NCBI GenBank assembly: GCA_016711435.1
Contig: JADJSY010000084.1
Coordinates: forward strand, 1 to 64,000
DNA length: 64,000 bases
DNA from: Lewinellaceae bacterium
GTDB lineage: Bacteria > Bacteroidota > Bacteroidia > Chitinophagales > Saprospiraceae
Direction: 5' to 3'
Within the stretch, counting starts at the first letter, position 1. Every line of letters begins with the position of its first letter. The notes under the pieces were generated by a model that did not search any database, was not told the DNA's origin, and worked only from the letters and a program-made list of their open reading frames with translations. The position numbers were made by a program, and so were the translations under genes. Shown in pieces: positions 33,505-42,003 of this stretch.

Positions 33505-34833
33505 ATGAAAATCCACAGCCGCAGGTGTTGGCTCGACGGACGACTACAGGAAGCAACGCTCCAGGTGGAAAACGGGCGCATTACGGCGATAGAACAAGGC
33601 CGCCCAGATTCCCTGGAAGGCGTCACCGACTGCGGCGACCATGTGTTGATGCCGGGCGTCATAGATGCCCACGTCCACATCAACGAACCGGGCAGAACGG
33701 AATGGGAGGGTTTTGACACCGCCACACAGGCCGCCGCAGCCGGAGGAACCACCACCCTCGTGGAAATGCCGCTCAATGCCAGTCCGGTGACGACCACCGC
33801 CGCGGCATTACAGCAAAAACTACACGCTGCCGGGAGTAAAATACACGTCCACTGCGGGTTTTACGGCGGCCTCATACCGGATAATTTTCAAAACCTCCCT
33901 GCTTTGCTGCACAGCGGTATTCTGGGCATGAAAGCCTTTCTGGTACATTCGGGTATCGATGAATTTCCCAATGTCAGTATGCGCGATCTGGAGGAAAGTA
34001 TGCCCCTGATCGCGGCGGCAGGCATTCCGCTGTTGGCGCATTGCGAATGGCACGGCGAAGCGGATACGGCATCGCTGATTGCGCAACCGACTCATTATCA
34101 GGCCTATTTGGTCAGCCGTCCCAAATCCTGGGAGAACGAAGCCATCCGGCGCATGATCGACCTGTGCCGCCGCTTTCAGTGTCGGGTGCATATCGTACAT
34201 TTGTCGTCCGCCGAAGCCTTAGATATGATCCGGCAGGCCAAAACCGATGAGTTACCCCTGACCGTAGAAACCTGCGCCCAGTACCTGTTTTTTGATGCGG
34301 AAGATATTCCCGACGGAAATACCTTGTTTAAATGCGCCCCGCCGATCCGGGAAAAAGCGAACAACGATTTACTGCGACAGGCAGTAGGGGAGGGCTTGAT
34401 CGATTTTATTACCACCGATCATTCGCCTGCGCCACCGTCCGTCAAAGCGATGGAAACGGGTAATCTGCAAGAGGCCTGGGGGGGTATTGCGGGCATTCAG
34501 TTTTTGCTGCCCGCCGCCTGGACGGCTTTGAAAAACAGGATGTCGCTGGAAACATTTATCCCGCTGATGACGGAACATCCCGCGCAGTTTTTACAAATAT
34601 GGCCGGCAAAAGGTGTTTTCCAGCCAGGTAGCGATGCAGATTTCGTCGTGTGGTCGCCGGAAACAGCCTTTGAAGTAACCAAAGAACAGATACGGTTCCG
34701 GCATCCGATCAGTCCGTACATTGGACAACATTTGCAGGGCGCGGTACTGGAAACCTACGTAGACGGACAATTAGTGTTCAAAAACAACCAGATCATCACC
34801 AAAAACGCAGGAAGATGCTTGCTCCGAAAGTAA
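33505..34833 (+). CDS. allB: Allantoinase
   Basis: Allantoinase opens the hydantoin ring of allantoin to give allantoate. The protein is 442 residues, in the cyclic amidohydrolase superfamily. Metal ligands are H56 and H58 (DAHVHIN), the carboxylated K143 (LGMKAF), H179 (LAHCE), H232 (IVHLSS) and D305 (TTDHSP). EPGRTEWEGF is the allantoinase-type continuation and separates it from dihydroorotase. The allantoicase gene overlaps its end by 19 nt, so the two are translated from one message. Confidence 0.95.
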   Translation: MKIHSRRCWLDGRLQEATLQVENGRITAIEQGRPDSLEGVTDCGDHVLMPGVIDAHVHINEPGRTEWEGFDTATQAAAAGGTTTLVEMPLNASPVTTTAAALQQKLHAAGSKIHVHCGFYGGLIPDNFQNLPALLHSGILGMKAFLVHSGIDEFPNVSMRDLEESMPLIAAAGIPLLAHCEWHGEADTASLIAQPTHYQAYLVSRPKSWENEAIRRMIDLCRRFQCRVHIVHLSSAEALDMIRQAKTDELPLTVETCAQYLFFDAEDIPDGNTLFKCAPPIREKANNDLLRQAVGEGLIDFITTDHSPAPPSVKAMETGNLQEAWGGIAGIQFLLPAAWTALKNRMSLETFIPLMTEHPAQFLQIWPAKGVFQPGSDADFVVWSPETAFEVTKEQIRFRHPISPYIGQHLQGAVLETYVDGQLVFKNNQIITKNAGRCLLRK

Positions 34834-35951
34834 CAGAAATTGAAAAAACAGCCCCCGCATTTGCGGAATTTACGGACCTCGCAGCAGAGCGACTGGGCGG
34901 TAAAGTGTTATACGCAACGGACGATTTTTTTGCCGAAAAGGAAAACCTGATCAAGCCGGGCCGGGGCATTTTTATTGCCGACAAGTACACCGACCGCGGT
35001 AAATGGATGGACGGCTGGGAGAGCCGCCGCAAACGTACGCCCGGCCACGACTGGTGTGTGGTGCAATTGGCCACAGCCGGAAAAATAAAAGGTTTTGACA
35101 TCGACACACACTTTTTTCTGGGCAATCATCCGCCCCATGCCTCGATAGAAGCGGCGTATATCGGCCCGGATGTGCAGGTGTCGGATTGGGGAAATGCGCG
35201 GGTCGATTGGGTGGAAATACTGCCCAAATCACCGTTGGACGCAGGCAGCCGGAATTTTTATGCCTGTGCGTCGGAAGCCATTTTTACGCACCTGCGCCTG
35301 CATATTTACCCGGATGGCGGTGTGGCACGACTCAAAGTGTACGGCGAGGTGCATAAAAACTGGAACGAGGTTGCGCCGGGGCAATTGGTTGACCTGGCCG
35401 CTGCGGTAAACGGCGCGCGGGCGATTCACTGCAACGATATGTTTTTCAGCGACATGAGCAACCTGCTCATGCCCGGCCGGGGCGTGAATATGGGCGACGG
35501 CTGGGAAACCAAACGCAACCGGACGCCCGGCAACCGCGACTGGGTGATCGTCCGGCTGGCACGTCCGGGACATATTCAAAAAATAGTGGTCGATACCTGC
35601 CATTTTAAAGGCAATTACCCCGACCGTTGCTCTATCGAAGGCTGCCTGAGCGATAACGATGAGGAGGTGCTGCATGGCCGGGTCTCATGGATCGAACTGC
35701 TGCCGGAACAAAAACTCAGCGCCGACTGGGAACACGTTTTTGAAAGTCAGATCAAAAACCACGACCAAATTTCGCATATTCGCCTCAATATTTTCCCGGA
35801 TGGCGGTGTCAGTCGACTGCGGCTCTTGGAAGTGAAGAAGTCCGAAGTGAAGTCATCAGTGCGAAGTCCAGTCGAAGCCGAAGCAGGGCAACAAGTCATC
35901 TCCAAGTCATCGTGGACACTACACCACCACTCACGACTCACGACTCACTGA
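34815..35951 (+). CDS. alc: Allantoicase with word-derived C-terminal tail
   Basis: Allantoicase splits allantoate into ureidoglycolate and urea. The two internally related domains are clear: residues about 15-170 (TDLAAERLGGKVLYATDDFF, DGWESRRKRTPGHDWCVVQL, FFLGNHPPHASIEA) and about 190-335 (VDLAAAVNGARAIHCNDMFF, DGWETKRNRTPGNRDWVIVRL, HFKGNYPDRCSIEG). The start at 34815 has AGGA upstream and overlaps allB. The family part ends at about residue 337 (GVSRLRLLEV). The last 40 residues are encoded by GAAGTCCGAAGTGAAGTC and CACTCACGACTCACGACTCAC words, so the tail is probably a recent addition. Confidence 0.93.
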   Translation: MLAPKVTEIEKTAPAFAEFTDLAAERLGGKVLYATDDFFAEKENLIKPGRGIFIADKYTDRGKWMDGWESRRKRTPGHDWCVVQLATAGKIKGFDIDTHFFLGNHPPHASIEAAYIGPDVQVSDWGNARVDWVEILPKSPLDAGSRNFYACASEAIFTHLRLHIYPDGGVARLKVYGEVHKNWNEVAPGQLVDLAAAVNGARAIHCNDMFFSDMSNLLMPGRGVNMGDGWETKRNRTPGNRDWVIVRLARPGHIQKIVVDTCHFKGNYPDRCSIEGCLSDNDEEVLHGRVSWIELLPEQKLSADWEHVFESQIKNHDQISHIRLNIFPDGGVSRLRLLEVKKSEVKSSVRSPVEAEAGQQVISKSSWTLHHHSRLTTH

Positions 35952-35999
35952 ACACGCCTCTCACCTCTCACTTCTCACCTCTCACCTCTCACCTCTCTC

Positions 36000-37421
36000 A
36001 TGCTCTACACCCTCGCCTACATCGCCCTCCTGCTGATCCTGGTTTTGCTGATACGCACAACCTATTCGGTGGCCGTTGCGATGCGGAAAGAAAAGGATTT
36101 GGAAGACCAGGCGGCTAAACCGGACAACACGTTCTGGATGGAAAAAATGGGCGAAAGTCAGGGCATATTGTACTTCGGCATCGTGCTGACCATCGTTGCG
36201 CTGCTCGGATACACCTACTTCCTTGTGTTGGGGACGCCCTGGGAAAGGCACCTGATGGAATGGCTGAATATTGTGGTTCGGCTGATGCACATCACCTTCG
36301 GGATTGCCTGGATCGGCGCGTCGTTCTATTTTGTTTTTCTGGAAAATGCCCTGAACCGCACCAAAAACGTGCGCGACGAACTGGCCGGAAATTTGTGGGC
36401 AGTGCATGGCGGCGGTTTTTATTACCTGGAAAAATACAAGATTGCGCCGAAGGAAATACCCCGTGATTTGCACTGGTTTAAATACGAAGCCTATTTCACC
36501 TGGATATCCGGCGTGGCGCTGCTGTTTGTGGTGTATTATTTCAACGCCTCCGCTTTTTTGATTGATAAAAATGTGCTGGACATCGCTCCCGCATGGGCGA
36601 TTGCGTTGGGAATGGGTTCTTTCGCGGTTGCCTGGCTGCTGTACGATGCACTTTGTAAAACGAAATTAGTTGGGAAAGGCATCTGGTTTGCGCTCCTGGG
36701 TTTTCTGATCGCCGCCGGTTTTGCCTATGGCTACACACAGGTTTTCAGCGCCCGGGCGGCGTACATGCACTTCGGGGGCATGTTGGGGACGATCATGGCT
36801 GCCAATGTCTTTTTCAACATTATTCCGGCCCAGAAAGCGATGGTCAGGGCCGCAAAAGAAGGCAAACCGCTCGATCCTTCGCTGGGAAAAAATGCGGGCC
36901 TGCGTTCCTTGCACAACAACTATTTTACCCTGCCCGTGCTTTTCGTTATGGTCAGCAACCACTTTCCGAGTACTTTTGGAAATGCGCGCCCCTGGCTGGT
37001 TTTGCTCATCATTTCGCTGGGTACTGCCGGGATCAAACATTACCTCAACCTGCGCGAAAAAGGCGAACTCTCCGTCTGGGTAGCGCCCGTTTCCGTGCTG
37101 ATCCTGTTGTCAGCAGTGATGATTACGGCCCCGGCGTTGAATCCGGACGCATGTGAGGAAGTCAGTTTTGCCCAGGTGCAACCCATTATTGCCCAAAGGT
37201 GCACGAGTTGCCACTCCTCCAAACCGACCGACGATACCTGGACGGCGCCGCCCAATGGCGTGGTATACGACACGCCCGAGGATATTGTAAAAATGAAAGA
37301 CAAAATCATGGAACGGGTGGTCACAACGATGACCATGCCGCAAAACAATAAAACCGGTATGACGCCGGAAGAAAGAAACCTCGTGCGCTGCTGGATCGAG
37401 CAGGGCGCGCGTGTGAAGTAA
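36000..37421 (+). CDS. puuD: Membrane urate hydroxylase PuuD with cytochrome c domain
   Basis: PuuD is an integral-membrane urate oxidase that makes 5-hydroxyisourate and sends electrons to a heme c instead of making peroxide. The protein has 473 residues. Residues about 1-385 form eight or so membrane helices, with family stretches WLNIVVRLMHITFGIAWIGA, LAGNLWAVHGGGFYYLEKYK and RSLHNNYFTLPVLFVMVSNH. Residues about 390-470 are a single-heme domain with CTSCH (C401, C404, H405) and a likely Met ligand in TMPQNN. It replaces soluble uricase in this pathway. The ATG follows a TCTCACCTC word array with no gap. Confidence 0.93.
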   Translation: MLYTLAYIALLLILVLLIRTTYSVAVAMRKEKDLEDQAAKPDNTFWMEKMGESQGILYFGIVLTIVALLGYTYFLVLGTPWERHLMEWLNIVVRLMHITFGIAWIGASFYFVFLENALNRTKNVRDELAGNLWAVHGGGFYYLEKYKIAPKEIPRDLHWFKYEAYFTWISGVALLFVVYYFNASAFLIDKNVLDIAPAWAIALGMGSFAVAWLLYDALCKTKLVGKGIWFALLGFLIAAGFAYGYTQVFSARAAYMHFGGMLGTIMAANVFFNIIPAQKAMVRAAKEGKPLDPSLGKNAGLRSLHNNYFTLPVLFVMVSNHFPSTFGNARPWLVLLIISLGTAGIKHYLNLREKGELSVWVAPVSVLILLSAVMITAPALNPDACEEVSFAQVQPIIAQRCTSCHSSKPTDDTWTAPPNGVVYDTPEDIVKMKDKIMERVVTTMTMPQNNKTGMTPEERNLVRCWIEQGARVK

Positions 37422-37431
37422 CTGCTTCTGT

Positions 37432-37530
37432 TTATTGATGATTGACGATTGAGGATTTATTATTTTTGATGGCTGGAGACGCCACCTTATATCAGCAATT
37501 ATCAATAATCAATCGGTAATCATCAACAAA
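37432..37530. repeat. W8 word inverted repeat (ATTGATGATTGACGATTG)
   Basis: TTATTGATGATTGACGATTG words (37432-37460) pair with TTATCAATAATCAATCGGTA words (37500-37530). This lies between puuD and the uraD-hiuH fusion. Confidence 0.7.
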
Positions 37531-37556
37531 AAAGTATGGTAAATTATTCCTGAAAC

Positions 37557-38426
37557 ATGCAATTATCCTCTTTTCATACCCTTCCGGTCGCGGAAGTGGA
37601 AAAATTCCTCTACAGTTGTTGCGGCAGTCATCATTGGGTGTCGGGTGTGATGGCGCATTTCCCGTTTACTTCTGAAAAAGTGTTAATTCATCAGGCGGAA
37701 AAATGCTGGTACGAAGTCTGCGGTCAGGAAGACTGGCTGGAAGCGTTTACCCAGCATCCCAAAATCGGGGATGTGGAAAGTTTAACCAAAAAATTTGCCG
37801 CTACGCAGCACCTGGCGGGCCGCGAACAGGCAGGCGTCAACGAGGCTTCCCGGGAAGTTATCGAAGCGCTGGCTGCGGCCAACCAGGCGTATGAAAGCCG
37901 CTTCGGGTTTATTTTTATCGTTTTTGCCACGGGCAAATCGGCATCCGAAATGTTGCGCCTGCTGCAGGATCGTTTGAAAAACAGCCGGGACGAGGAAATC
38001 CATATCGCGATGGGCGAGCAGCATAAAATTACCGTACTGCGCCTGAAAAAACTGCTGCCCGACGCCGACTGGAACTGGTTGCCGGTTAGCCAGATCACCA
38101 CGCACGTACTGGATACCTCCAGCGGTTCGCCGGCCCGCGACCTGAGTATTCGCCTGCAACACCAGAACAAAAAACAGCTTTGGGAAACATTTTGCCAGGG
38201 TGTTACCAATGCCGATGGCCGAATCGCCGATCTGCTTCCGCCCAGCCGGGTGCTGCCCCCCGGAATCTACCAGATCGTATTTGAAACGGGCGCTTACTTT
38301 GCCGCCCACCGCACCAAAGGGTTTTACCCGGAAGTATTGATACAGTTTGAAGTGCCCGACGCCCAACATTATCATGTGCCGCTGCTGCTCAATCCGTTCG
38401 GATATTCGACGTACCGGGGGAGTTGA
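37557..38426 (+). CDS. OHCU decarboxylase - 5-hydroxyisourate hydrolase fusion
   Basis: One 289-residue protein carries two consecutive steps of urate breakdown. Residues 1-165 are UraD: the catalytic His is in QHPKIGD (H67) and the REQAGV segment follows (E90, Q91). It decarboxylates OHCU to S-allantoin. Residues about 176-289 are the transthyretin-like HIU hydrolase: ITTHVLDTSSGSPARDL with H183, DGRIADLLPP with the active Arg, QHYHVPLLLNPFGYSTYRGS with the hallmark YRGS end. The domain order (UraD then HIUase) is that of the plant allantoin synthase, reverse to the order of reactions. It lies directly after puuD, whose product it uses. Confidence 0.95.
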   Translation: MQLSSFHTLPVAEVEKFLYSCCGSHHWVSGVMAHFPFTSEKVLIHQAEKCWYEVCGQEDWLEAFTQHPKIGDVESLTKKFAATQHLAGREQAGVNEASREVIEALAAANQAYESRFGFIFIVFATGKSASEMLRLLQDRLKNSRDEEIHIAMGEQHKITVLRLKKLLPDADWNWLPVSQITTHVLDTSSGSPARDLSIRLQHQNKKQLWETFCQGVTNADGRIADLLPPSRVLPPGIYQIVFETGAYFAAHRTKGFYPEVLIQFEVPDAQHYHVPLLLNPFGYSTYRGS

Positions 38427-38868
38427 ATTGTTATCGGTTATCAGTTATTGGTTATCAGTCTGGAAGCGCTTGGCTTTAATTAATAATGCGAATCACGCGT
38501 TAAAACCAATCAAAATCGCCCAAATATGGCTAAAACGTCCCAACCGGTGTCACCCGGCGCGAAGGAACCAAAGCAATTACGGTTATCACCGATCGGGCGA
38601 ATCGCTCGGAGGACCGGTGGACAAATTCAATGAATTGGCTTTTGTTGGCCAGATCGCATTATTACAAAGGCCAACCAGACTGATAACCGATAAACGAATT
38701 TCCACAAACGCCAAACGCGAAGCCCCCGAAACACTAAACACCACACACTAAACACGATTCACGATTACAGGCCTGAAACACCCAATCCCAAGCCATAAGG
38801 GCCGCCAAAGGAGATGTCTCTCACTTCTCACTTCTCACTTCTCACCTCTCACCTCTCTTTTCAAAGAA
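38427..38868. repeat. W3 pair plus half of a W4 element
   Basis: GTTATCGGTTATCAGTTATTGG (38431) faces CAGACTGATAACCGATAA (38672-38690). 38700-38862 matches only the right half of the W4 element (CAAACGCGAAGCCCCCGAAAC, then GATTACAGGCCTG, then W1 words). Between the W3 arms, 38525-38630 can be read as a 35-residue basic peptide from ATG 38526; I see no family and do not call it a gene. Confidence 0.75.
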
Positions 38869-40289
38869 ATGAGTATACCTATAGATAAAAAAGCGCAACT
38901 TTTTCCGAACTCAGCAAAGCCAACACGGCATTTAACGGAAAATACCCGGGCGACCGGCCGGAGCGGCAAGCCGTGCATACTGTGTACGGCGGCGCCAACC
39001 TGTTCAAATACAACACCACAGCGGGTCTGGCTGAAAAAGCCCTGGAGGCATTTCACCTGTATGCGCCGGATTTTATCCGCTTTGGCAAAATATTTCAGTT
39101 GCAGGGCAGCGAGAAATTAGACACGCTCCAGCAATCGGCGGAACAACTGAAAAACGATTACGAATCGCTGACAGCGGCGCAACAGCGCAAACACCCGGCC
39201 CATTTGCCATACCAGATTTACCACAAGGTGTTGCAAAAACTGCAAACTGAAGCCGTGGAGGATTTCAGGATCGATTTTGAAGACGGCTACGGCAACCGTA
39301 GCAATGAAGAAGAAGACCAAACCGCCCGCGATGCTGCGATCGAATGTGTAAAAGGTATGCAAAGGGGTACCCTGCCGCCTTTTATCGGCATCCGGATCAA
39401 GCCGTTTTCGGAAGAAATGAAAGAGCGCGGACTGCGTACGCTCGATATTTTTGTGAGTACGCTGGTCGGCGCTTCCGAGGGCCGGCTACCGAATAATTTT
39501 ATCGTGATGCTGCCCAAAGTGACCATTCCCGAACAGGTGAGTACGCTGGTTTCCTTTTTTGAAATCCTGGAAACGGAATTGGGCCTGGAAAGCGGCGCGC
39601 TCAAAATGGAAATGATGGTCGAAACCACGCAGTCGATCATGGACGACGAGGGAACGAACCCGCTGATGCGTTTTATACGCGCCGGAAAAGGCCGTCTGAT
39701 TGCGACCCATTTTGGCACTTACGACTACACGGCCTCCTGCGGCATAACCGCCAAATACCAGGAAATGAACCACCCGGTCTGCGATTTTGCGCACCACGTC
39801 ACCAAAGTGGCGCTGGCGCATACGGGCATCTGGCTTTCCGACGGGGCCACCAACACCATGCCGATCGGTCCGCACCGGGGCGATAATTTGACAACCTCGC
39901 AATTAGAAGAAAACCGCGACATCGTACACCGCGCCTGGAAAAAAGGTTACGACCACATTCGGCATTCGTTGTGGAACGGTTTTTACCAGGGCTGGGACCT
40001 CAATCCGGCGCAATTGCCGATGCGGTACACCGCCGTGTATGCTTTCTTTCTGGAAAGTTACGACGATGCGGTGGAACGCCTCAAAACCTTTGTAGAAAAG
40101 GCCGCCCGGGCCACCCTGATCGGCGATGTGTTCGACGACGCCGCTACCGGACAGGGCTTGCTCAATTATTTCCTGCGGGCGCTGAACAGCGGCGCCATCA
40201 CAGAGGCCGAGGTATTAAAAACCGGCCTGACCCTGGATGAAATCAGGAGCCGTTCTTTCAAAAAAATACTGGAAAACAGGAAGATTTGA
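38869..40289 (+). pseudogene. DUF6986 aldolase-like protein, one-base frameshift near the start
   Basis: The reading frame from ATG 38869 (MSIPIDKKAQLF) leaves the main frame at a T5 run (38900-38904). Adding one T joins it to SELSKANTAFNGKYPGDRPE and on to VHTVYGGANLF without a gap, so the full protein would be about 474 residues. Without the base only a GTG start at 38973 is possible. The main part resembles the CitE/HpcH (HpcH/HpaI aldolase) TIM barrel: DFRIDFEDGYG (metal Glu/Asp), KPFSEEMKER, LPKVTIPEQV, KMEMMVET, ATHFGTYDYTASCGI. The position between the HIUase fusion and xdhC, with its stop overlapping xdhC by one base, ties it to purine catabolism, possibly to glyoxylate made from ureidoglycolate. 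That role is inference. The gene may be intact in the cell. Confidence 0.8.
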
Positions 40290-41224
40290 TGGACATCTGG
40301 CATTTTTTGCAGCAAAAACTGAGCGATCATATTCCGGCCATGTTGTTGCTCGTCCTGGAAAGTGAAGGCAGCTCTCCGGGACGGCAGGGTTTTAAAATGG
40401 CTGTTGCTGCCGACGGCGCTATCCTGGGCACCATCGGAGGCGGTATCATGGAGCATAAATTGGTGGAAAAAGCCAGAACAATGCTGGCGCAACCATCCGT
40501 CGGCTTGACCACCATGCGCCAGTACCACGACAAACAACACAGCACCGATCAGTCGGGCATGATCTGTTCGGGCAGCCAATTGGTTTGTTTTATTCCACTC
40601 GACACGGAACATCTGCCGTTAGTCGGGCAAATCGCCGGGCAGGAAGCCGGGCAATATTTGCGCGTCGATGCCGCCGGATTGACGCTGGAAAGCGCCCAGC
40701 CGGACAAACCGGTCGGATACCACATAGAAGACAGTGCATGGGAATACCGGGAAATACTTCATTATCAGCCTGTTGTGCATATTTTTGGCGGCGGACACGT
40801 GGGGCTGGCCTTGTCCGAAGTGCTATATTTTCTTGGTTTTTATATCAAAATTTATGACGATCGGGAGGGCCTAAATACCCTGGAACAAAACCGGTTCGCG
40901 CATGAAAAACACATCATTTCATATACTCGACTGGCCGAAACGCTGCAAAGTACGCCCGACGATTACGCAGTGATTATGACCATCGGTTACCGCCAGGACA
41001 AGTTGATCTTCCGGCAGTTGCTGGAGCGCGACTGGTTTTATCTGGGCATGTTGGGCAGTGGGCAAAAACTGCAAACGCTGCGGGAAGAACTGGCAGCCGA
41101 GGGCCTCGATCCTGCCTGTTGGGACAGGGTATTTGCACCCGTCGGCCTGCCCATTTTTAGTAAAACGGCCCGGGAAATTGCGGTGAGTATCGCTGCTGAA
41201 ATGATTAGGGAAAAGAATAAGTAG
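40289..41224 (+). CDS. xdhC: Xanthine dehydrogenase accessory protein XdhC
   Basis: XdhC binds molybdenum cofactor, helps its sulfuration and delivers it to xanthine dehydrogenase. It has 311 residues. The N-terminal XdhC/CoxI domain has LVLESEGSSPGRQGFKM and GTIGGGIMEHKLV; a CSGSQ cysteine motif follows near residue 92. The C-terminal Rossmann domain starts at HIFGGGHVGLALS with the acidic IYDDRE, then MTIGYRQDK and LGMLGSGQK. ATG 40289 overlaps the preceding stop (TGATG), which indicates translational coupling. Its presence confirms that the XDH here is the molybdenum enzyme. Confidence 0.95.
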   Translation: MDIWHFLQQKLSDHIPAMLLLVLESEGSSPGRQGFKMAVAADGAILGTIGGGIMEHKLVEKARTMLAQPSVGLTTMRQYHDKQHSTDQSGMICSGSQLVCFIPLDTEHLPLVGQIAGQEAGQYLRVDAAGLTLESAQPDKPVGYHIEDSAWEYREILHYQPVVHIFGGGHVGLALSEVLYFLGFYIKIYDDREGLNTLEQNRFAHEKHIISYTRLAETLQSTPDDYAVIMTIGYRQDKLIFRQLLERDWFYLGMLGSGQKLQTLREELAAEGLDPACWDRVFAPVGLPIFSKTAREIAVSIAAEMIREKNK

Positions 41225-41332
41225 TTATCTGTTATGTTATAAGTTATCAGGGGTGGCAGCCTTTGGCTATCCTATAAACCCTGAGCCAGACGTTACCACC
41301 CCTGATAACTAATAACGGATAACCAATAACTA
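41222..41332. repeat. W3 word inverted repeat
   Basis: TAGTTATCTGTTATGTTATAAGTTATCAGG (41222-41251) faces CCTGATAACTAATAACGGATAACC (41302-41325). It connects the convergent genes xdhC and the VOC protein and forms the stop codons of both. Confidence 0.85.
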
Positions 41333-41755
41333 TTTCGGCTCCAGCAAATCCCACAAATTGCCGTACAAATCTTCAAAAACGGCAACGGTACCGTATATTT
41401 CTTCCACAGGTTCCCGAATAAAAGTGACACCATTTTCCAACATGTCCTGGTAATCTCTCCAGAAATTGTCGGTATACAAAAACAAAAAAACACGTCCGCC
41501 GGTCTGGTTTCCGATGCGGCTTTCCTGTTCCGCATTGGCGGCTTTTGCAAGCAGCAGGCTGCATTCGGTCGAGCCTTTCGGCCCTACCCGCACCCATCTT
41601 TTGGTGGCACTTAATACGGTGTCTTCCAGCAGTGTGAAATGCAGTTTCTCGGTGTAAAACCGGATGGCGTCGTCGTAGTCGGCAACGACTAAGGTGAGGT
41701 GAGCGAGGTGCAAAATAGAGAAGTGAGAGGTGAGAAGTGAGAGGGTGAGAGACAT
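41330..41755 (-). CDS. VOC/glyoxalase-like protein
   Basis: This is a protein of about 125-141 residues in the vicinal oxygen chelate superfamily. Motifs: LAHLTLVVADYDDAIRFYTE at the start of the first module, LHFTLLED, RVFLFLYTDNFW, and the terminal EIYGTVAVFEDLYGNLWDLLE with the metal Glu. This looks like a fosfomycin-resistance/glyoxalase-like member with unknown substrate. The start is uncertain: the family part begins at about residue 15 and the preceding residues (SLTLSLLTSHFS) are encoded by W1 words; a TTG just before HLAHL is an alternative. Confidence 0.83.
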   Translation of the reverse strand: MSLTLSLLTSHFSILHLAHLTLVVADYDDAIRFYTEKLHFTLLEDTVLSATKRWVRVGPKGSTECSLLLAKAANAEQESRIGNQTGGRVFLFLYTDNFWRDYQDMLENGVTFIREPVEEIYGTVAVFEDLYGNLWDLLEPK

Positions 41756-42003
41756 CCCCCTTGGCGTCGGGTTATATTTTAGTCTTGGTTTTTCAGGCCT
41801 GTAATCGTGAATCGTGTTTAGTGTGTGGTGTTTAGTGTTTCGGGGGCTTCGCGTTTGGCAGTAGTTGATATTTTGGCCAAATTTTCACAAATGCCAAACG
41901 CGAAGCCCCGAAACACTAAACACCATACACACACGATTCACGATTACAGGCCTGAAAACCCCTGAAAATACAACCAAATGCCCAAAGGACGCCTCACCTC
42001 ACC
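41714..42003. repeat. Long W1/W4 inverted-repeat element (loop in orientation B)
   Basis: It has the same architecture as 28137-28464: AAGTGAGAGGTGAGAAGTGAG, ACATCCCCCTTGGCGTCGGG, TTTCAGGCCTGTAATCGTG, GTGTTTAGTGTTTCGGGGGC and TTCGCGTTTGGC, with complements in the right half. Its loop GGCAGTAGTTGATATTTTGG...CACAAATGCC is the reverse complement of the 28137-28464 loop. Confidence 0.9.

Noticed and set aside
38526..38633. 35-residue basic peptide between W3 arms
   Set aside because: No start context, no known family, and it lies within repeat DNA; noted only in the spacer entry.
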